From positions 62,001-126,000 of the forward strand of contig JAPPGG010000044.1 in NCBI GenBank assembly GCA_028875055.1: 64,000 nucleotides of DNA, given 5' to 3'. Numbering within the stretch: position 1 is the stretch's first letter; every line of letters begins with the position of its first letter. This document shows positions 41,309 to 50,861 of this stretch, in pieces. A program made the position numbers and the translations under genes. The stretch comes from Chloroflexota bacterium. GTDB lineage: Bacteria; Chloroflexota; Dehalococcoidia; Lucifugimonadales; UBA3495. A model generated the notes under the pieces. That model was given only the letters and a program-made list of their open reading frames with translations. It had not been told where the DNA came from and ran no database searches.

Positions 41309-43093
41309 ATGACGACTTCCACCAATAGCCATACACCCGGCAGTCAGGGGCCTTATTCCCACCGGCCCATCGTCTGGGGTACCAGGGGAATGGTCGGAGG
41401 AGGAACGCAGCTGACGGCCCAGTCGGGAATGCGCATTCTCTGGCAGGGCGGCAATGCCGTGGATGCGGCGGTGGCCTCGGCCCTTTCCGCCGGCGTAATG
41501 GAGCCGACGGCCCATTACACCCTGGGCGGCGAAGTGGCGTTTCTCTTTTATGACCGTGCCAGCAAGGCGGTGCGGTCCGTGGTAGGGCAGGGCTGGGCCC
41601 CACGGCGAGCTACCATTGACCATTATATGGAGCAATGGGGGGAGATTCCCCCGGGCGTACTGAGTACGACAGTGCCCGGAGTGATCTCGGCGCTGCTGAC
41701 CATGCTTGGCGAATACGGGACTATGTCCTTTGGGCAGGTGGCGGAAAGCGCGCTGCACTTTGCCGGCAAGGGGTTTCCGGCCTACCAGCTGTTTGTGCGT
41801 ACCGTGGCTACCCCGGACCGGGTGGCGAACCTGCGAAAGCATCCGGAGTCGTCGAAGGTATTCCTTCCCAACGGGCAATTGCCCGAGCTGGGTTCGCTTT
41901 TCGTCCAGGCAGACCTGGCCCGCACCATTGCACTGATGGCGCAGGCCGAACAGCAGGCTCTGGCACAGGGAGGAACCAGGTCAGCAGGCATCCAGGCGGC
42001 CCGGGATGTGTACTACAAGGGCGACGTGGCCCGCCGCATGGTCAAAGCCCTGCAGGACCTGGGAGGACTGTACGAATACGAGGACTTTTCCGAGTACGAA
42101 TCTCCCCTGGAAGAGCCCATATCCGTCACCTACCGGGGTTATCAGGTCTTCACCAACCGCTCCTGGACCCAGGGAATCAGCCTGCTGCAGACTCTGGCAA
42201 TTCTTGAAGGGTTTGACCTGGCGGCCCTGGGACATAACAGCCCGCAGGCCATTCACCTGCAGGTGGAAGCCCTGAAGCTGGCCTTCGCCGACCGGGAGCG
42301 GTACGTGGGAGATCCGGCCTTCGTGGACGTGCCCTTCGATGGTCTGTTATCAAAGGAATATGCGGCCCTGCGCCGGACATTGATTGATCCCAGCAGGGCT
42401 CAAACAAGCTATCCGCCCGGCGATCCCCGCAAGTTGCTGGCAGTGGACCCAACTTACGTGGCGCAGGCCCCCAGCCAGGAGCCAATGGCCGTGGGCGGAG
42501 ACGGCGACGGAACGACTTACCTGGCCACGGCGGACTCCGCCGGGAACCTGGTTTCGGTGACCCCCAGCAGTTTCGGCGCCCTGGCCCAGGGAATGGTGCT
42601 TGGAGACACGGGAATCCTGGTGAATTGCCGGGGCTGCTACTTCTGGCTGGATGAGGACAATCCCAATTCGCTGGCGCCCCGGAAGCGGCCGCGCACAACT
42701 CCTTGCACCTTCATCATTCTGAAGGACGGGGAACCCTTCATGACCCTGGGAACTCCGGGAGGAGACAGTCAGCCCCAGAGCAACCTGCAAACCCTGTGCA
42801 ACGTGGTCGATTTCGGGATGAATGTTCAGGAGGCTGTGGAGGCCCCTCGCTTCTGCGGTTACAGTTTCCCTCAGTCTCCCTGGCCGCACGAGGAGTATCC
42901 CAACCTGCTAGAGCTGGAAGGGCGGGTCGGCCAGGACCTGGTTGATGGCCTGAACGACCGGGGCCACCAGGTCCAGGTCATCGGTCCGTGGGGCGTACCC
43001 AACGGATTTACGCCCATACTGGTCAATGGGGTCGAAGGCGTTTACCACGGCGGCGCCGACCCGCGCAAGGAATCGGTGATGCTGGGGTGGTAG
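41309..43093 (+). CDS. Gamma-glutamyltransferase family protein
   Basis: 594 aa Ntn-hydrolase. The N-terminal part includes GGNAVDAAVASALSAGVMEP, typical of GGT. The autoprocessing/catalytic threonine is predicted at about residue 402 in DGDGTTYLATADSAGN. The small-subunit region includes CTFIILKDGEPFMTLGTPGGDSQPQ. No signal peptide is evident, unlike classical periplasmic GGT, so a cytoplasmic acylase or glutathione/gamma-glutamyl-amine hydrolase role is possible. It starts a same-strand run with an epimerase, two deacetylases and an amidohydrolase. Confidence 0.9.
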   Translation: MTTSTNSHTPGSQGPYSHRPIVWGTRGMVGGGTQLTAQSGMRILWQGGNAVDAAVASALSAGVMEPTAHYTLGGEVAFLFYDRASKAVRSVVGQGWAPRRATIDHYMEQWGEIPPGVLSTTVPGVISALLTMLGEYGTMSFGQVAESALHFAGKGFPAYQLFVRTVATPDRVANLRKHPESSKVFLPNGQLPELGSLFVQADLARTIALMAQAEQQALAQGGTRSAGIQAARDVYYKGDVARRMVKALQDLGGLYEYEDFSEYESPLEEPISVTYRGYQVFTNRSWTQGISLLQTLAILEGFDLAALGHNSPQAIHLQVEALKLAFADRERYVGDPAFVDVPFDGLLSKEYAALRRTLIDPSRAQTSYPPGDPRKLLAVDPTYVAQAPSQEPMAVGGDGDGTTYLATADSAGNLVSVTPSSFGALAQGMVLGDTGILVNCRGCYFWLDEDNPNSLAPRKRPRTTPCTFIILKDGEPFMTLGTPGGDSQPQSNLQTLCNVVDFGMNVQEAVEAPRFCGYSFPQSPWPHEEYPNLLELEGRVGQDLVDGLNDRGHQVQVIGPWGVPNGFTPILVNGVEGVYHGGADPRKESVMLGW

Positions 43094-43154
43094 GCCGATT
43101 CGACCGGGGCCGGGGCTTAATCAGTAGGGACTAACGGCAAAAGGGAGAGTGGAT

Positions 43155-44135
43155 ATGGCAACCCTGGTGACGGGCGGCACCGGTTTCGTGGGGTCCAATA
43201 TTGTCAGAGAACTGGCGGACCGGGGCCACGAGGTAGTCAGCCTCGACGTCAGCGCCGCGGACACCCTTAACCGGGACTACCTGGGCGACCTGGAGTCGCG
43301 GGTAACCTTTGTCGAGGGCAGTATTCTCAGCCCATCGGACCTGGAGTCCTTGCGGCAGTCGTACCGAATTGACAAAATTGTCCACGCGGCCGTATTCACG
43401 GTCAATCGGGTTGACCTGGAGACTGCCCGCAGCCGGGATATTGTTGAGATCAACGTTGCCGGGACGGCCAACGTACTGGAGATGGCCAGGAACATCCGGC
43501 CCGAGCGGTTTATCTACATCAGCTCCGGCTCAATGTACGGCATGGCCCGGGCGTCGGACCAGTACTTCAACGAGGATGACCCCTCCAGGGCCGACACCCT
43601 TTACGGCATGACCAAGGCTGCCAGCGAGGCCATTACCCAGCGCTTCGGCGAACTCCACGGTTTCGCCACCGCCAGCCTGCGCCTGAGCACCCCGTACGGA
43701 CCCATGGAGCGGGTTACCGGGCACCGGGACAATATGTCCATACCTCACCAGTGGACGGGGCGATTGCTGAGGGGCGAACCCATAGCCATAGATCGTTCTG
43801 ACCCCGGCCGTGATTTCACCTACGTCCTGGACATTGCTTCGGGCATAGCGACGGTGGTAGATGCCCCGGAGCTACCCCACGATCGGTACAATATCACCAA
43901 CGGAGTGTGGGTAACCGGCCAGCAAATTCAGCAGGTCTTGTCTGAACTCTATTCCGACATAAAGCTGGTGGAGCACGGGGCTGAACCGGTGTCCAATGTC
44001 AGCACTTCTCCTTCCCGGGGCCCGCTGTCCGGCTACCGTCTCTGGCACGATTTTGGCTGGACACCCCGGTATGATCTGGCTTCAGGCCTGAAGCACTATG
44101 TAGAGTGGCGGAAGGAATCCGGATTCCTGGATTAA
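43155..44135 (+). CDS. NAD-dependent epimerase/dehydratase (extended SDR)
   Basis: 326 aa from ATG 43155, seven bases after AGGGAG; a GTG two codons earlier is less well spaced. The nucleotide-binding motif is VTGGTGFVGSNIV and the catalytic Ser/Tyr/Lys elements are ISSGSMYG and YGMTKAAS. RFIYIS, RLSTPYGP and the C-terminal DFTYVLDIASGI match sugar-nucleotide epimerases. The exact sugar or lactone substrate is unknown. It sits between the GGT-like and deacetylase genes and may act in the same catabolic route. Confidence 0.88.
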   Translation: MATLVTGGTGFVGSNIVRELADRGHEVVSLDVSAADTLNRDYLGDLESRVTFVEGSILSPSDLESLRQSYRIDKIVHAAVFTVNRVDLETARSRDIVEINVAGTANVLEMARNIRPERFIYISSGSMYGMARASDQYFNEDDPSRADTLYGMTKAASEAITQRFGELHGFATASLRLSTPYGPMERVTGHRDNMSIPHQWTGRLLRGEPIAIDRSDPGRDFTYVLDIASGIATVVDAPELPHDRYNITNGVWVTGQQIQQVLSELYSDIKLVEHGAEPVSNVSTSPSRGPLSGYRLWHDFGWTPRYDLASGLKHYVEWRKESGFLD

Positions 44136-44218
44136 TCCCAGTCAACCGGATAAAGCAAAGAGTCCCTTCTCCCCGTCCTCGGGGTCGTCAGGGGCATTCT
44201 TGAATCAGGAGTTAAACA

Positions 44219-45142
44219 ATGGCACTGCCGCCGGATCGAATAGATTACCTGCCCATCACAGACCGTCCGGTCATCAAGTGGCCCAACGACGCCAGGGTTG
44301 CGCTGTGGATATCCCCCAACGTCGAACACTACGAGTACCACCCGGTCAATGAGGGCGTCCGCAATCCCTGGCCGCGCACCCCCTATCCCGACGTCCAGCA
44401 ATTCTCCTACCGGGACTATGGGAACCGAATCGGGTTCTGGCGCATGCTGGAGCCGCTGGACAAGCACGGCATTCGCTGCTGCATTTCCCTGAACCTCGCG
44501 GTCCTGGAACACTTTCCCGAAATCGCCGAGGCCATGATGGAGCGGGACTATGACTACATGAGCCACGGCATTTACAACACCCGCTTTCTTTACACCTACA
44601 GTGAAGACGAGGAGCGGGAATTTTACCGGGACTGCATCGAAACGCTGAAGCGTCACACCGGCAAACCCCTGAAGGGAATGCTGGGACCGGCCATTTCCGG
44701 CACCGTCAGCACCCCGGACCTCATGGCCGAAGCAGGTCTCATCTATCACACCGACTGGTTCCACGACGATCAGCCCACGCCCATCAAGGTAAATGCTGGC
44801 AAGCTGATCTCCGTGCCTTACTCGATAGAGCTGAACGATTCATCGGTGGTGCGGGACAACCACTATAGCGCCGCCTACTTTGCCGACATCTGCAAGGCCC
44901 AGTTCGACCAGCTTTACGAGGAGGGCGCGGAGAGCGGCCGGGTGATGTGCATTGCCCTGCATCCCTTCATCATCGGCCAGCCCCACCGGGTGAAATACCT
45001 GGACGACATCCTGTCCTACATAATGTCCCATGATGGCGTATGGCAGACCACCGCCGACGAAATCGCCGATTATTACATTGAGAACTATTATGACGAGGCC
45101 ATGGCCCACGCCCAGCGTCTGGCTGAAGCGTCTGGCCGTTAA
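44219..45142 (+). CDS. Polysaccharide deacetylase family protein (allantoinase/PuuE-like)
   Basis: 307 aa. It starts with a WPNDARVALWISPNVEHYEY strand and has GNRIGFWRMLEPLDKHGIRCC, the metal-site-like YMSHGIYNTRF, LGPAISGTVSTPDLMAEAG and a C-terminal CIALHPFIIGQPHRVKYLDD, all typical of the NodB-fold group that includes PuuE allantoinase and other C-N hydrolases. These act on small amides rather than polymers. Followed 93 bp later by a paralogue, with a small hairpin (CAGGAGG/CCTCCTG, 45163-45181) between them. Confidence 0.85.
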   Translation: MALPPDRIDYLPITDRPVIKWPNDARVALWISPNVEHYEYHPVNEGVRNPWPRTPYPDVQQFSYRDYGNRIGFWRMLEPLDKHGIRCCISLNLAVLEHFPEIAEAMMERDYDYMSHGIYNTRFLYTYSEDEEREFYRDCIETLKRHTGKPLKGMLGPAISGTVSTPDLMAEAGLIYHTDWFHDDQPTPIKVNAGKLISVPYSIELNDSSVVRDNHYSAAYFADICKAQFDQLYEEGAESGRVMCIALHPFIIGQPHRVKYLDDILSYIMSHDGVWQTTADEIADYYIENYYDEAMAHAQRLAEASGR

Positions 45143-45235
45143 ACGCTTGTTTCAGGAGGTCCTTCCTCCTGGACCGGGGAAGGTCAAAATGGGGGTGAAT
45201 TGTACCCCCGATGGCGCCCATAGGGAGAATAAAAT

Positions 45236-46147
45236 ATGCCTGCCCAACGTACCTTCGGTATGGACCATCCTCACCACGAATGGTCCCCGCTCATCAGCCG
45301 CCCTGCCCTGCGCTGGCCCAACGGAGCGGCGGTAGCTCTTTGCGTGGTAATTCCCCTGGAACATATGGAGTGGCAAGCCCCGGAGGGCAGCTTCCAGGTT
45401 GCCCGTCTGGCCGGTGGGTCTGCCCCACGGGATTTCCCGGACTACGCCCGCCTGTCCCACCGCGAATACGGGCACCGGGTCGGCATTTTCCGCTTGCTCG
45501 ATGTTTTGGAAAAGCACGGCGTTCGGGCCACTATCGCCATGGATGCCATGACCGCTGAACACTATCCATACCTGGTCCGCCACTGCCTTGATAGGGGATG
45601 TGAAATTATCGCGCACGGCATTTCGGTCACCCGGATGATAACCAGCAACATGTCGGAAGCCGAAGAACGCGAATACATCCAGGCTTCCCTGGACGCCTTT
45701 CGTTCAGCCACGGGTACACAACCCCGGGGCTGGTTCGGGCCGGAATACGGCGAGTCCGACCGGACCCCCCAGTTGCTGGCTGAGGCCGGCCTGACCTACG
45801 TATGCGACTGGGCCAACGACGAACAGCCCTACCCTATGACTACCGGCGAAAGCCCCTTCTTTGCCCTGCCCCTGATGTACGAACTGGATGACGTGGTTTC
45901 CATATCCCATAAACTTATGCCCGTGTTTGAGTACGAGAAGATGCTGGGCGAGAGTTTCGATGTCATGAGAGAGGACGGCGCAGCTACCGGAAGGCTGATG
46001 GCGATAAACTGGCACCCCTGGCTGGTGGGACAGCCCTTCCGCATCGGTTCCGTGGACCGGGCCCTTTCCCATATGATGAGCCAGGGCGGTGTCTGGTCCG
46101 CCACCGGCTCCGAGATAATTGACTGGTATCAACAGCAGTCCACCTGA
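45236..46147 (+). CDS. Polysaccharide deacetylase family protein (paralogue)
   Basis: 303 aa, co-directional with the previous gene and sharing its layout: RWPNGAAVALCVVIPLEHMEW, YGHRVGIFRLLDVLEKHGVRAT, IIAHGISVTRM, WFGPEYGESDRTPQLLAEAGLTY and INWHPWLVGQPFRIGS. The two proteins clearly descend from a duplication but have diverged around the predicted substrate pocket, suggesting different amide substrates. The downstream amidohydrolase starts 11 bp after its stop, so they are probably translated from one message. Confidence 0.85.
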   Translation: MPAQRTFGMDHPHHEWSPLISRPALRWPNGAAVALCVVIPLEHMEWQAPEGSFQVARLAGGSAPRDFPDYARLSHREYGHRVGIFRLLDVLEKHGVRATIAMDAMTAEHYPYLVRHCLDRGCEIIAHGISVTRMITSNMSEAEEREYIQASLDAFRSATGTQPRGWFGPEYGESDRTPQLLAEAGLTYVCDWANDEQPYPMTTGESPFFALPLMYELDDVVSISHKLMPVFEYEKMLGESFDVMREDGAATGRLMAINWHPWLVGQPFRIGSVDRALSHMMSQGGVWSATGSEIIDWYQQQST

Positions 46148-46158
46148 GGAGGCGCCGC

Positions 46159-47709
46159 ATGGCTTCTTCACTGATTCGTGGCAGATACCTGCTCAGCCCA
46201 ACCTCCAGCGGGGAAACGGCGTCGCTGTATGACGCGGCGGTGTACCAGGAAGACGGCGTGATTCGGGAAGTTGGCCCCTGGGATGATCTGCGGGGCCGGT
46301 ACCAGCCCGATGAGCAAATGGGCGGAATCGACTACGCAATCATTCCCGGACTGGTGAATTCCCATCACCACGGTCGGGGAGTCACAACCCTGCAGATGGG
46401 CACCTGCGACGACGCCCTGGAATTGTGGATCCTGGACGGCTGGGGCCGCCGCTCCTACGACCACTACCTGATGACCCTCTACACCGCGCTGAACATGCTG
46501 GAGTCCGGTACTACGACGGTGATGTATAACCATCCCCAGACGGCCACCGCCACCCTGAGGGAAGATGCCGATGCCGTGCTGCAGGGTTTCCGAGATGCTG
46601 GAATGCGGGTGGCATTTTCCAGCTACTTTCGAAACCAGAACCGCGTAGTTTACGCTGCCGACCAGGACTTTCTTGCCGGTCTGCCGGCGGACCTGGCCGA
46701 GGGTGTCAACCGTCACCTGGCAGCCACCGACATGACCGACGACGAGTATTTTGCCTTCTTTGCCGAGATGTACGACCGCTACAACTCGGACCCTTCCGGC
46801 AAGGTCAGGGTGCTGCTGAGCCCCAGCAACGTGCAGTGGAACACGGACGAGTTTCTGCAGCGCACCCGGGAAACGGCATTGCAGTACGACACGCCAATTC
46901 ACATGCACCTGGTGGAGAGCAACTACCAGAAGGCCTTTGGATTGAGGACCTGGGGCAAGACGCCGGTGGAACACCTGCATGACCTGGAGTTCCTGGGGCC
47001 GGGGCTATCCTGCGCCCATGCCGTGTGGCTGACGGAACGGGATATCGACCTGCTGGCCGGAGCGGGGGCCACGGTGTGCCACAATGCCAGTTCCAACCTG
47101 CGACTCAAGAACGGCATCGCACCGGTGAATCCCATGCTGGCCCGGGGGCTGAATGTGGCCATGGGGACCGACAGTACCGCCCTCAACGATGATGACGACC
47201 TACTTCAGGAAATGCGCCTGGTAAGCAAGCTGCATCGCCAGCCAGGCATTGGCGCGGCGGCGATTACCTCCGAGCAGGTGCTGGCCATGGCAACCGCCAA
47301 CGCGGCCGCTCCCACGGGGTTCGCCGGGGAAATCGGGGCGCTGGAACCCGGGCGCAAGGCCGACATGTTGCTGGTGCGGCTATCGGACCTGGAGGACCCT
47401 TACCTGGAGGTCAACCTGCCGCCACTGGAAGCAGTGCTGGGCCGAGCCAGAGCCCGGGATATTGCGAGCGTAATTGTTGATGGAGAGGTTCTTACGCGGG
47501 ACGGTGTCCACCAGCGGGTAAACAAAGACCAGATACGGGGCGAACTGCGGGAACAGCTGGCCCGCCCCGTGGAACCTCAAACCCTGGAAACCCGCCGCAT
47601 GGCCGCCAGGCTGCGGCCCTATGCCGAGGAGTTTTACCGCGGCTGGGCCGACGAGTCGGGTGGCCCACCTGCAGGACCGCCCCATTACGTTTACAACAGC
47701 AGGACCTGA
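46159..47709 (+). CDS. Metal-dependent amidohydrolase (MTA/SAH-deaminase or chlorohydrolase-like)
   Basis: 516 aa. It follows the amidohydrolase TIM-barrel metal pattern: HxH in IPGLVNSHHHGRG, His in IHMHLVES, His in LSCAHAVWLTE and Asp in AMGTDSTALNDDDDLLQEMR. The small beta domain around EIGALEPGRKADMLLVR is typical of the subtype III family that includes 5-methylthioadenosine/S-adenosylhomocysteine deaminases and triazine hydrolases. Here it lies in a cluster with two allantoinase-like enzymes, so a nitrogen-heterocycle degradation role is inferred. A strong terminator hairpin follows. Confidence 0.9.
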   Translation: MASSLIRGRYLLSPTSSGETASLYDAAVYQEDGVIREVGPWDDLRGRYQPDEQMGGIDYAIIPGLVNSHHHGRGVTTLQMGTCDDALELWILDGWGRRSYDHYLMTLYTALNMLESGTTTVMYNHPQTATATLREDADAVLQGFRDAGMRVAFSSYFRNQNRVVYAADQDFLAGLPADLAEGVNRHLAATDMTDDEYFAFFAEMYDRYNSDPSGKVRVLLSPSNVQWNTDEFLQRTRETALQYDTPIHMHLVESNYQKAFGLRTWGKTPVEHLHDLEFLGPGLSCAHAVWLTERDIDLLAGAGATVCHNASSNLRLKNGIAPVNPMLARGLNVAMGTDSTALNDDDDLLQEMRLVSKLHRQPGIGAAAITSEQVLAMATANAAAPTGFAGEIGALEPGRKADMLLVRLSDLEDPYLEVNLPPLEAVLGRARARDIASVIVDGEVLTRDGVHQRVNKDQIRGELREQLARPVEPQTLETRRMAARLRPYAEEFYRGWADESGGPPAGPPHYVYNSRT

Positions 47710-47749
47710 TAGCCAGGCCAAGGGGCCGGGAGGCCAAACGAAACGAAAG

Positions 47750-47773
47750 GGGACGGGAGATAATTCCCGTCCC
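47750..47773. terminator. Bidirectional terminator
   Basis: GGGACGGGA-GATAAT-TCCCGTCCC is a perfect 9-bp stem between the convergent amidohydrolase and dioxygenase genes. The minus-strand side reads CCTTTCGTTTCGTTT. Confidence 0.7.
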
Positions 47774-47836
47774 GTTGCTGTTTCCGGACTGTCTTGCCTC
47801 ACCGGAGGGACACCGGAGAGACCTCGGCTGACCACA

Positions 47837-48832
47837 TTACTCCCAGGTGGCGAAGCCCATGGCGCAACCGGTCCCGGCCGGCGACCGGTAGCAGGGGACG
47901 TAGTCCACCACGTCCATATCCAGGTGTTCGGTGGCGCCGGTCACCACGATCCAGTTGCGTATTTCCGAACTGCCGGAGTTGATCTTTTCCCGGGGCAGGG
48001 CCATCAGCTGTTCCATGCTCTTGGCTTTCATTCCGGCCAGCGCGGCCTGGTCCAGTTCCTCGTCCACAACGAAGTGGCTGAGGCCGCCGGAAGCCAGGAT
48101 TCCGACACGGATGTCGCTGGGCCAAGATTCTATGGCGTCCTTCAACGCCCGGCCCAGGTTGTAGCAGCGCCTGGGCGTGGGCTGGTTGGGCGGGTAGTAG
48201 GTGTTCAGCATTATGGGCACCGTGGGGATGATGGCATCGGTCATCAGGCGATTGTACACGTAGCCAAAGGCGTGGCCTATGCCTCCCCTGGCGCGACCTC
48301 CCCGCCTGGAATCGAGGAAGCTGGAGCGTCCCACGTCAAATTCCGCGTCCATCAGGGACTCAATAATGTGGCGGCCCAGGGCGGAGTCGGTTGGGACCTC
48401 CCGGTCTTCGGTGTTGTATCCAATGAGATGCTGACCGCCGGTTGAAGGTCCCGCCTCGTGGCCCGCGACCTTGACCTGTTCTCCCCAATAGACACAGAAG
48501 GCGGGCATGTTGTCGTCCAGCAGGTATTCCTGCTGGTCGTCGCCCACCATTACCAGCACATCCAGGTTTGCGTCATACAGTTTCCTGGACAGGTGGGCGA
48601 TGGCCCGCTGGTTTTGCTGGTGCCGTTTTTCGAATTTCTCCGGGGTGATCTCTTTTGCGATCCGATTCGCGTCGCAACGGGCCAGCAACTCCTCGAAATT
48701 GGAAGTGATGCCGTCGGTCCCTATCAGCTCAATATGGCCCTTGTCCCGTTCCCCCCGGGCGGCCCAACCATCAGCGGGAGTGCTCAACTGGGGGCTATGG
48801 GACGAGGCCAGCCCCAAAACCAGATCTGCCAT
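47837..48832 (-). CDS. Class III extradiol dioxygenase (LigB-like)
   Basis: 331 aa. It starts MADLVLGLASSHSPQL with the LigB-type metal-binding His region, has LVMVGDDQQE, VPIMLNTYYPPNQPTPRRC, ILASGGLSHFVVDEELD (His of the catalytic centre) and NWIVVTGATE near the C-terminus. The family cleaves catechol-type rings such as protocatechuate at the 4,5 bond using Fe(II), although some members act on other substrates. No alpha subunit (LigA) is adjacent. Possibly linked functionally to the FAH-family gene at 35 kb. Confidence 0.85.
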   Translation of the reverse strand: MADLVLGLASSHSPQLSTPADGWAARGERDKGHIELIGTDGITSNFEELLARCDANRIAKEITPEKFEKRHQQNQRAIAHLSRKLYDANLDVLVMVGDDQQEYLLDDNMPAFCVYWGEQVKVAGHEAGPSTGGQHLIGYNTEDREVPTDSALGRHIIESLMDAEFDVGRSSFLDSRRGGRARGGIGHAFGYVYNRLMTDAIIPTVPIMLNTYYPPNQPTPRRCYNLGRALKDAIESWPSDIRVGILASGGLSHFVVDEELDQAALAGMKAKSMEQLMALPREKINSGSSEIRNWIVVTGATEHLDMDVVDYVPCYRSPAGTGCAMGFATWE

Positions 48833-49072
48833 TTTGTAACTCCTTTTTGCCAGGCGTTTGGCCGGTAACGGCCCACCTTAACTTCGTTGGCCCACCCGCG
48901 CCTGCTCCGCAACCGGCCCAATTCCTGGTGGTTTGCCGATTGGTCTGTCATATCCGGTAGTGTACGTTCCAACCGAGTTTCGATGCAATATGGCAGACGG
49001 GCTGGCATAATTAACCAGCATTCGCCCCTATCATACGGTCGCCAGTTGCATGGCCGGACCAGGAGACTCAAC

Positions 49073-49477
49073 ATGCGAGCCCTCAGCATCCGGCAGCCCT
49101 GGGCCTGGCTGGTGGTAAACGGCTACAAGGACATCGAGAACCGCACCTGGAGCACGGAATTTCGGGGCAGGATCTACGTCCATGCCGGGCAGCGAATGGT
49201 ACCCGATGATTATCCCGAACAGCGGGAATATATTGAGGCAGCGGGCATTGTCATCCCTTCTCTGCTGGCTCGAGGGTCAATAATAGGGGAGGTGACCATC
49301 ACCGGTTGCCGGTCTGCCAGCGACAGCCCCTGGTTTTGCGGGCCTTACGGGTTTCTTTTGGAGGATCCCGTGGCGTACGAAACTCCGGTTCCTTACCGGG
49401 GCCAACTGGGATTCTTTGCAGTGGACGAGAATTTTATCGGCCAGGTGGGTTCGGCCACGGAATATGGGAAAGAATAG
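49073..49477 (+). CDS. ASCH-domain protein
   Basis: 134 aa, ATG after AGGAG at seven bases; the listed ORF has a long spurious extension. The ASCH fold is recognisable from MRALSIRQPWAWLVVNGYKDIENRTW, GRIYVHAGQ, IIGEVTITGC and a C-terminal PYRGQLGFFAVD. ASCH domains are thought to bind RNA or modified nucleosides; the related YqfB is an acetylcytidine amidohydrolase. It is adjacent to, but probably unrelated to, the DUF805 pair that follows two bases after its stop. Confidence 0.85.
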   Translation: MRALSIRQPWAWLVVNGYKDIENRTWSTEFRGRIYVHAGQRMVPDDYPEQREYIEAAGIVIPSLLARGSIIGEVTITGCRSASDSPWFCGPYGFLLEDPVAYETPVPYRGQLGFFAVDENFIGQVGSATEYGKE

Positions 49478-49478
49478 G

Positions 49479-50108
49479 ATGGGACAGGTTCGGCCCGGTC
49501 CAGCGGCCTCAAGGCCGATGATGTCGTTGCCCCAGTCGGTCGGGCAATGCCTCCGCAAATATGCCGCTTTCAGCGGACGCGCCACCCGCGCCGAATTCTG
49601 GTGGTGGGCGCTGGCCTGCTACCTGGCCATTGTCGTGTTGACGGTATTTGACGGCGTACTGACCGCGTTTCTTGTTGCCCTGGGAGTCCCGTTCTTCAGT
49701 CCCCTGGGATTGCTCCTCGCAGCTGGCGTATTTCTTCCGTCACTGGCTGTCGCCGTGCGGCGGCTTCATGACATTGGCAAGAGCGGCTGGTGGCTGCTGG
49801 TTTGGTACGCCATACAACTGGCCGCATCCCTGGCGATGCTGGTTTCCGTCTTTGTTCTGCTCTTCCTTCCGGTATTTGGCGCTATGGGAGGCAATGGATT
49901 CCTGGAAGACTTGAAGGGGTCCAGCGGGGCATTATTGATCGCTACTTTGCTGGTTGTTTCCGTGTCGGTGGCCGCAATGGCGCTGGTGGGCGTCTGGGCG
50001 CTGGTCTGGCTGGCAAGACAGGGCGAAAGATTTCCTAACAGGTATGGCGAGGACCCCAGGGCGTGGAATACTGAGGCCTCGAATGCCGGAGATATGGGCC
50101 TGCCATAA
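49479..50108 (+). CDS. DUF805 membrane protein
   Basis: 209 aa starting two bases after the ASCH stop; the ATG of MMSLPQSV at 49518 is an alternative. It has the DUF805 core: CLRKYAAFSGRATRAEFWWWALACYL, several hydrophobic helices and the LAVAVRRLHDIGKSGWW loop. Inner-membrane protein of unknown function. It has a longer third hydrophobic stretch than its neighbour and ends in a polar tail (RFPNRYGEDP). Confidence 0.85.
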   Translation: MGQVRPGPAASRPMMSLPQSVGQCLRKYAAFSGRATRAEFWWWALACYLAIVVLTVFDGVLTAFLVALGVPFFSPLGLLLAAGVFLPSLAVAVRRLHDIGKSGWWLLVWYAIQLAASLAMLVSVFVLLFLPVFGAMGGNGFLEDLKGSSGALLIATLLVVSVSVAAMALVGVWALVWLARQGERFPNRYGEDPRAWNTEASNAGDMGLP

Positions 50109-50213
50109 CGATTGGGCAAACCCTCCGGCCGCCCAACCCCCACTGGGGCAAGTGGATGAAGAGCCGCTTAACGGTTAGAATAGCCATTGCACCAAGCCTT
50201 ACCGAGGAAACCC

Positions 50214-50825
50214 ATGCAGCAAGGCGCCGCAGGCCAGCCCAAACCAATGATGACCATTCAGGAGTCGGTCAAAACCTGCCTCCGCAAGTATGCCGACTTC
50301 AGCGGCAGGGCAACCCGCGCTGAATTCTGGTGGTGGGTTCTGGTAACTGCCCTGGTCAGCTTTGTCATTAACGCAATTGAGAGCGCGTTTGGGATTTTTG
50401 GAGGGAGGTTGTTGCCCATCCCTTATTTCATAGGCATTGATCCCCTCAGTACTATCTATACTCTGGCCATATTGCTTCCCGGGCTTGCCGTGACGGTCCG
50501 ACGCCTTCACGACATTGGAAGGACGGGGTGGTGGCAACTGGTCTGGATAATGATCGCCCTGGCCGGCTTCATTCCGGTGGCATCGGGCATTGCCCTTTCG
50601 GTGACATCGTTGATTTCCAGCGGTTCCGGTTGGAACGCGCTGGGCGAACCCGCCTTCTGGATTCCTGTTGCCATTGGTTTAGGGCTTTCGGCGCTGGTGT
50701 GGTTGGGGTTATTTGTCTGGTGGCTTATCTGGATGGTGACGCCAGGCCAGCCTGGCCCCAACATTTATGGTCCCGACCCCAGGGTGTGGCCCCCTGAGGC
50801 TTCGCCACAGGCGGACGTTTCATAA
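50214..50825 (+). CDS. DUF805 membrane protein (tandem paralogue)
   Basis: 203 aa, ATG after GAGGAAACCC. It shares CLRKYADFSGRATRAEFWWWVL and LAVTVRRLHDIGRTGWWQL with the upstream gene and ends with the same style of GPDPRVWPPE tail. It clearly arose by tandem duplication. Multi-pass inner-membrane protein; function unknown. Confidence 0.85.
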   Translation: MQQGAAGQPKPMMTIQESVKTCLRKYADFSGRATRAEFWWWVLVTALVSFVINAIESAFGIFGGRLLPIPYFIGIDPLSTIYTLAILLPGLAVTVRRLHDIGRTGWWQLVWIMIALAGFIPVASGIALSVTSLISSGSGWNALGEPAFWIPVAIGLGLSALVWLGLFVWWLIWMVTPGQPGPNIYGPDPRVWPPEASPQADVS

Positions 50826-50861
50826 ACTCTGCCCCTTTGAAAATTCGGTTGGAGACAAGCA

